Assembly (NCBI GenBank): GCA_029573975.1
Contig: JAKQBU010000575.1
Coordinates: 1-5,732 of the forward strand
Direction of reading: 5' to 3'
Source of the DNA: Planctomycetota bacterium
GTDB taxonomy: Bacteria > Planctomycetota > Phycisphaerae > Sedimentisphaerales > SM23-30
DNA length: 5,732 bases
Position numbers and translations under genes: made by a program. Below the pieces are notes generated by a model, which did no database searches, had not been told where the DNA came from, and saw only the letters and a program-made list of their open reading frames with translations. Each line of letters starts with the position of its first letter. The stretch's first letter is position 1. This document shows, piece after piece, positions 4,580 through 5,732 of the stretch.

Positions 4580-4813
4580 GTGAAGAAAATTCAGATACTG
4601 GGCACCGGCTGCCCCAAATGCAAAAAACTGGCCGAAAACGCCGAAGCCGCCGCGCAAGCAGCCGGCCTCGACTACACCCTCGAAAAAGTCACCAACCTCA
4701 ACGAGATCATGAAGTTCGGCGTGATGATGACCCCCGCCCTGGCTGTGGACGGCACGGTCAAAATCGTCGGCAAGGTCCCCTCCCCGCAGGAAATCCAAAA
4801 AATGCTGGCCTGA
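4580..4813 (+). CDS. Small thioredoxin-fold redox-active disulfide protein (CPKC)
   Basis: The 77-aa product, starting at GTG, is a minimal thioredoxin/glutaredoxin fold: beta strand KKIQILGTG, then CPKC (C11/C14), the helix KKLAENAEAAAQAA, the strand LDYTLEKV, and the cis-proline loop MMTPALAVDG (P at about 51), ending VPSPQEIQKMLA. Length and motifs fit the family of small 'redox-active disulfide protein 2' thioredoxins (TIGR00412-like), which are cytoplasmic and often lie next to permeases and CcdA genes. It has no signal peptide. It probably reduces a disulfide or metal-bound thiol target, perhaps CcdA, the DGC protein or the permease; partners are inferred. It opens the second gene group, 275 bp after the DGC gene, and is followed 23 bp later by the CIPC thioredoxin gene. 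Confidence 0.88.
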   Translation: MKKIQILGTGCPKCKKLAENAEAAAQAAGLDYTLEKVTNLNEIMKFGVMMTPALAVDGTVKIVGKVPSPQEIQKMLA

Positions 4814-4836
4814 AATCATTTTCACAGGAGCTTGTC

Positions 4837-5280
4837 ATGAACAAAACCGGTAAAATCACAATCGTTCTTATACTGGCGGCGCTGGTGGCTGCGGTCATCA
4901 TCGCCAAACAGAACAAAACCGCCGCCCCTACCCCCGCGATCCCGAACCAGCCAGGGACAGATTCAACCACTGTGTCGCCTCCCGCCGCGGCCCTGCCCCG
5001 GCTGGTGGACCTCGGCGCCGGCAAGTGCATCCCCTGCAAGATAATGGCCCCCATCTTAGAGGAACTCAAAGCCGAATACGCCGGTCGCATGCAGGTGGAC
5101 TTCATCGATGTCTGGGAAAATCCCGATGAGGCGAAACAATACAACATCAATCTGATCCCCACCCAGATCTTCTTCGACCCCGCCGGTAAAGAACTCTTCC
5201 GCCACGAAGGCTTCTTCTCCCGGGAAGACATCCTGGGTAAATGGCAGGAGCTTGGATTTGACCTGAGCGGTAAATTATGA
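4837..5280 (+). CDS. Membrane-anchored extracytoplasmic thioredoxin (CIPC)
   Basis: A 147-aa protein with an N-terminal hydrophobic anchor (about 7-23, ITIVLILAALVAAVIIA), a Pro/Thr/Ala-rich linker (29-54) and a thioredoxin domain (about 55-147). The active site is GKCIPCK with C64 and C67; the cis-proline is P108 in LIPTQ, and FIDVWENPDEA and GKELFRHEGFFSREDILGKW are typical of the family. The anchor places the redox domain on the outer face of the cytoplasmic membrane. The start is well supported by ACAGGAG (4824-4830), 6 nt before the ATG. Its stop overlaps the start of the CcdA gene (ATGA), so the two are translationally coupled. The natural reading is that CcdA keeps this CIPC site reduced so it can reduce disulfides or thiol-bound metal(loid) outside the membrane; its target is unknown. 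Confidence 0.92.
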   Translation: MNKTGKITIVLILAALVAAVIIAKQNKTAAPTPAIPNQPGTDSTTVSPPAAALPRLVDLGAGKCIPCKIMAPILEELKAEYAGRMQVDFIDVWENPDEAKQYNINLIPTQIFFDPAGKELFRHEGFFSREDILGKWQELGFDLSGKL

Positions 5281-5732
5281 TTCAGCAGCTATTCATATTC
5301 TTAACGAACGCCGTGGAAGGCACTCCCGCCCTCGCCATGTCCGCCGCCTTCGCCTGGGGCATCCTCAGCATCCTGCTTAGCCCCTGTCACCTGGCCAGCC
5401 TCCCCCTCATTGTCGGCTTCATCGACAACCAGGGCCGCATCTCTACCCGCCGGGCCTTCTGGATTTCCACCCTCTTCGCCGTTGGCATCCTGATTACCAT
5501 CGCCGCCGTGGGGGCCGTCACCGCCGCCGCCGGCCGCATGATGGGCGACCTGGGCCGCTGGGGCAATTACTTCGTCGCCCTGATCTTCTTCCTGGTCGGC
5601 CTCTATCTCCTTGAGGTCATCCCCCTACCCTTCGGCCCGGCCCAGGTCGGCATGAAACGCAAAGGCCCCCTGGCCGCCTTTATTCTGGGCCTGGTGTTCG
5701 GCATTGCCCTGGGTCCCTGCACCTTCGCCTTT
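5277..5732 (+). CDS. CcdA/DsbD-type transmembrane electron transporter, first 152 residues (runs off right edge)
   Basis: An ATG at 5277 overlaps the preceding stop by 4 bp (ATGA) and opens a frame that continues without a stop to the window end (152 codons). The product is strongly hydrophobic, with segments near 22-48, 61-85, 96-114 and 132-150. It shows the two redox cysteines of the CcdA/DsbD-beta family: C37 in LSPCHLASLPLIVGF (34-48) and C148 in LGPCTF (145-150). These form the disulfide that moves electrons from cytoplasmic thioredoxin across the membrane to an extracytoplasmic thioredoxin, here most likely the CIPC protein encoded just upstream. A possible ribosome binding site is GAGCGG (5265-5270). 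CcdA also serves cytochrome c maturation, but no such genes are visible; the neighbours favour a dedicated metal(loid)/thiol role (inference). Confidence 0.92.
   Translation, partial: MIQQLFIFLTNAVEGTPALAMSAAFAWGILSILLSPCHLASLPLIVGFIDNQGRISTRRAFWISTLFAVGILITIAAVGAVTAAAGRMMGDLGRWGNYFVALIFFLVGLYLLEVIPLPFGPAQVGMKRKGPLAAFILGLVFGIALGPCTFAF

Overview
The window is bacterial DNA with GC-rich coding regions and clearly AT-richer intergenic stretches. The gene set is a glycine-rich RRM RNA-binding protein, an ArsR regulator, a DUF318-type permease, a DGC-domain protein, two thioredoxin-fold proteins and a CcdA. This fits an anaerobic or microaerobic Gram-negative, perhaps a deltaproteobacterium (Desulfobacterota). 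That placement comes from the gene set and codon habit only and is a weak inference.

Layout. Positions 1-321 (minus strand) hold the N-terminal part of a lipoprotein that runs off the left edge. Positions 322-1522 are mostly non-coding. They hold a doubtful AT-rich small ORF (766-1041) with strong hairpins in its 3' half, an intrinsic terminator (1099-1127), two copies of an interspersed repeat, and a good sigma-70-type promoter with a leader of about 185 nt. That leader precedes a single-RRM protein gene (1523-1873), which ends in a strong terminator (1897-1929).

From 2062 rightward is a metal(loid)/thiol-redox locus in two parts. Part one has its own promoter and operator-like repeat, then an ArsR-family repressor (2141-2461), a two-repeat membrane permease (2510-3874) and a cysteine-rich DGC-domain protein (3918-4304), closed by a likely terminator (4303-4345). 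After a 275-bp gap rich in repeats and palindromes, part two encodes a 77-aa CPKC redox protein (GTG start, 4580-4813), a membrane-anchored CIPC thioredoxin (4837-5280) and a CcdA-type electron transporter (5277 to the right edge). The last two overlap by 4 bp. The likely logic is that the repressor senses a thiol-reactive metal(loid), the permease exports it, the DGC protein may bind or deliver it in the cytoplasm, and CcdA carries reducing power from a cytoplasmic CXXC protein to the tethered extracytoplasmic thioredoxin. Which substrate links the two halves cannot be read from the sequence.

The least-explained content is non-coding. Four partially overlapping pieces of one interspersed repeat (448-519, 1166-1255, 1964-2031, 4510-4555) and a short inverted piece (4302-4321) are spread over the intergenic regions. 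A 100-bp imperfect palindrome (4341-4440) has all four of its arms on one axis. A near-identical 18-bp operator-like motif occurs both in front of the regulator and between regulator and permease.
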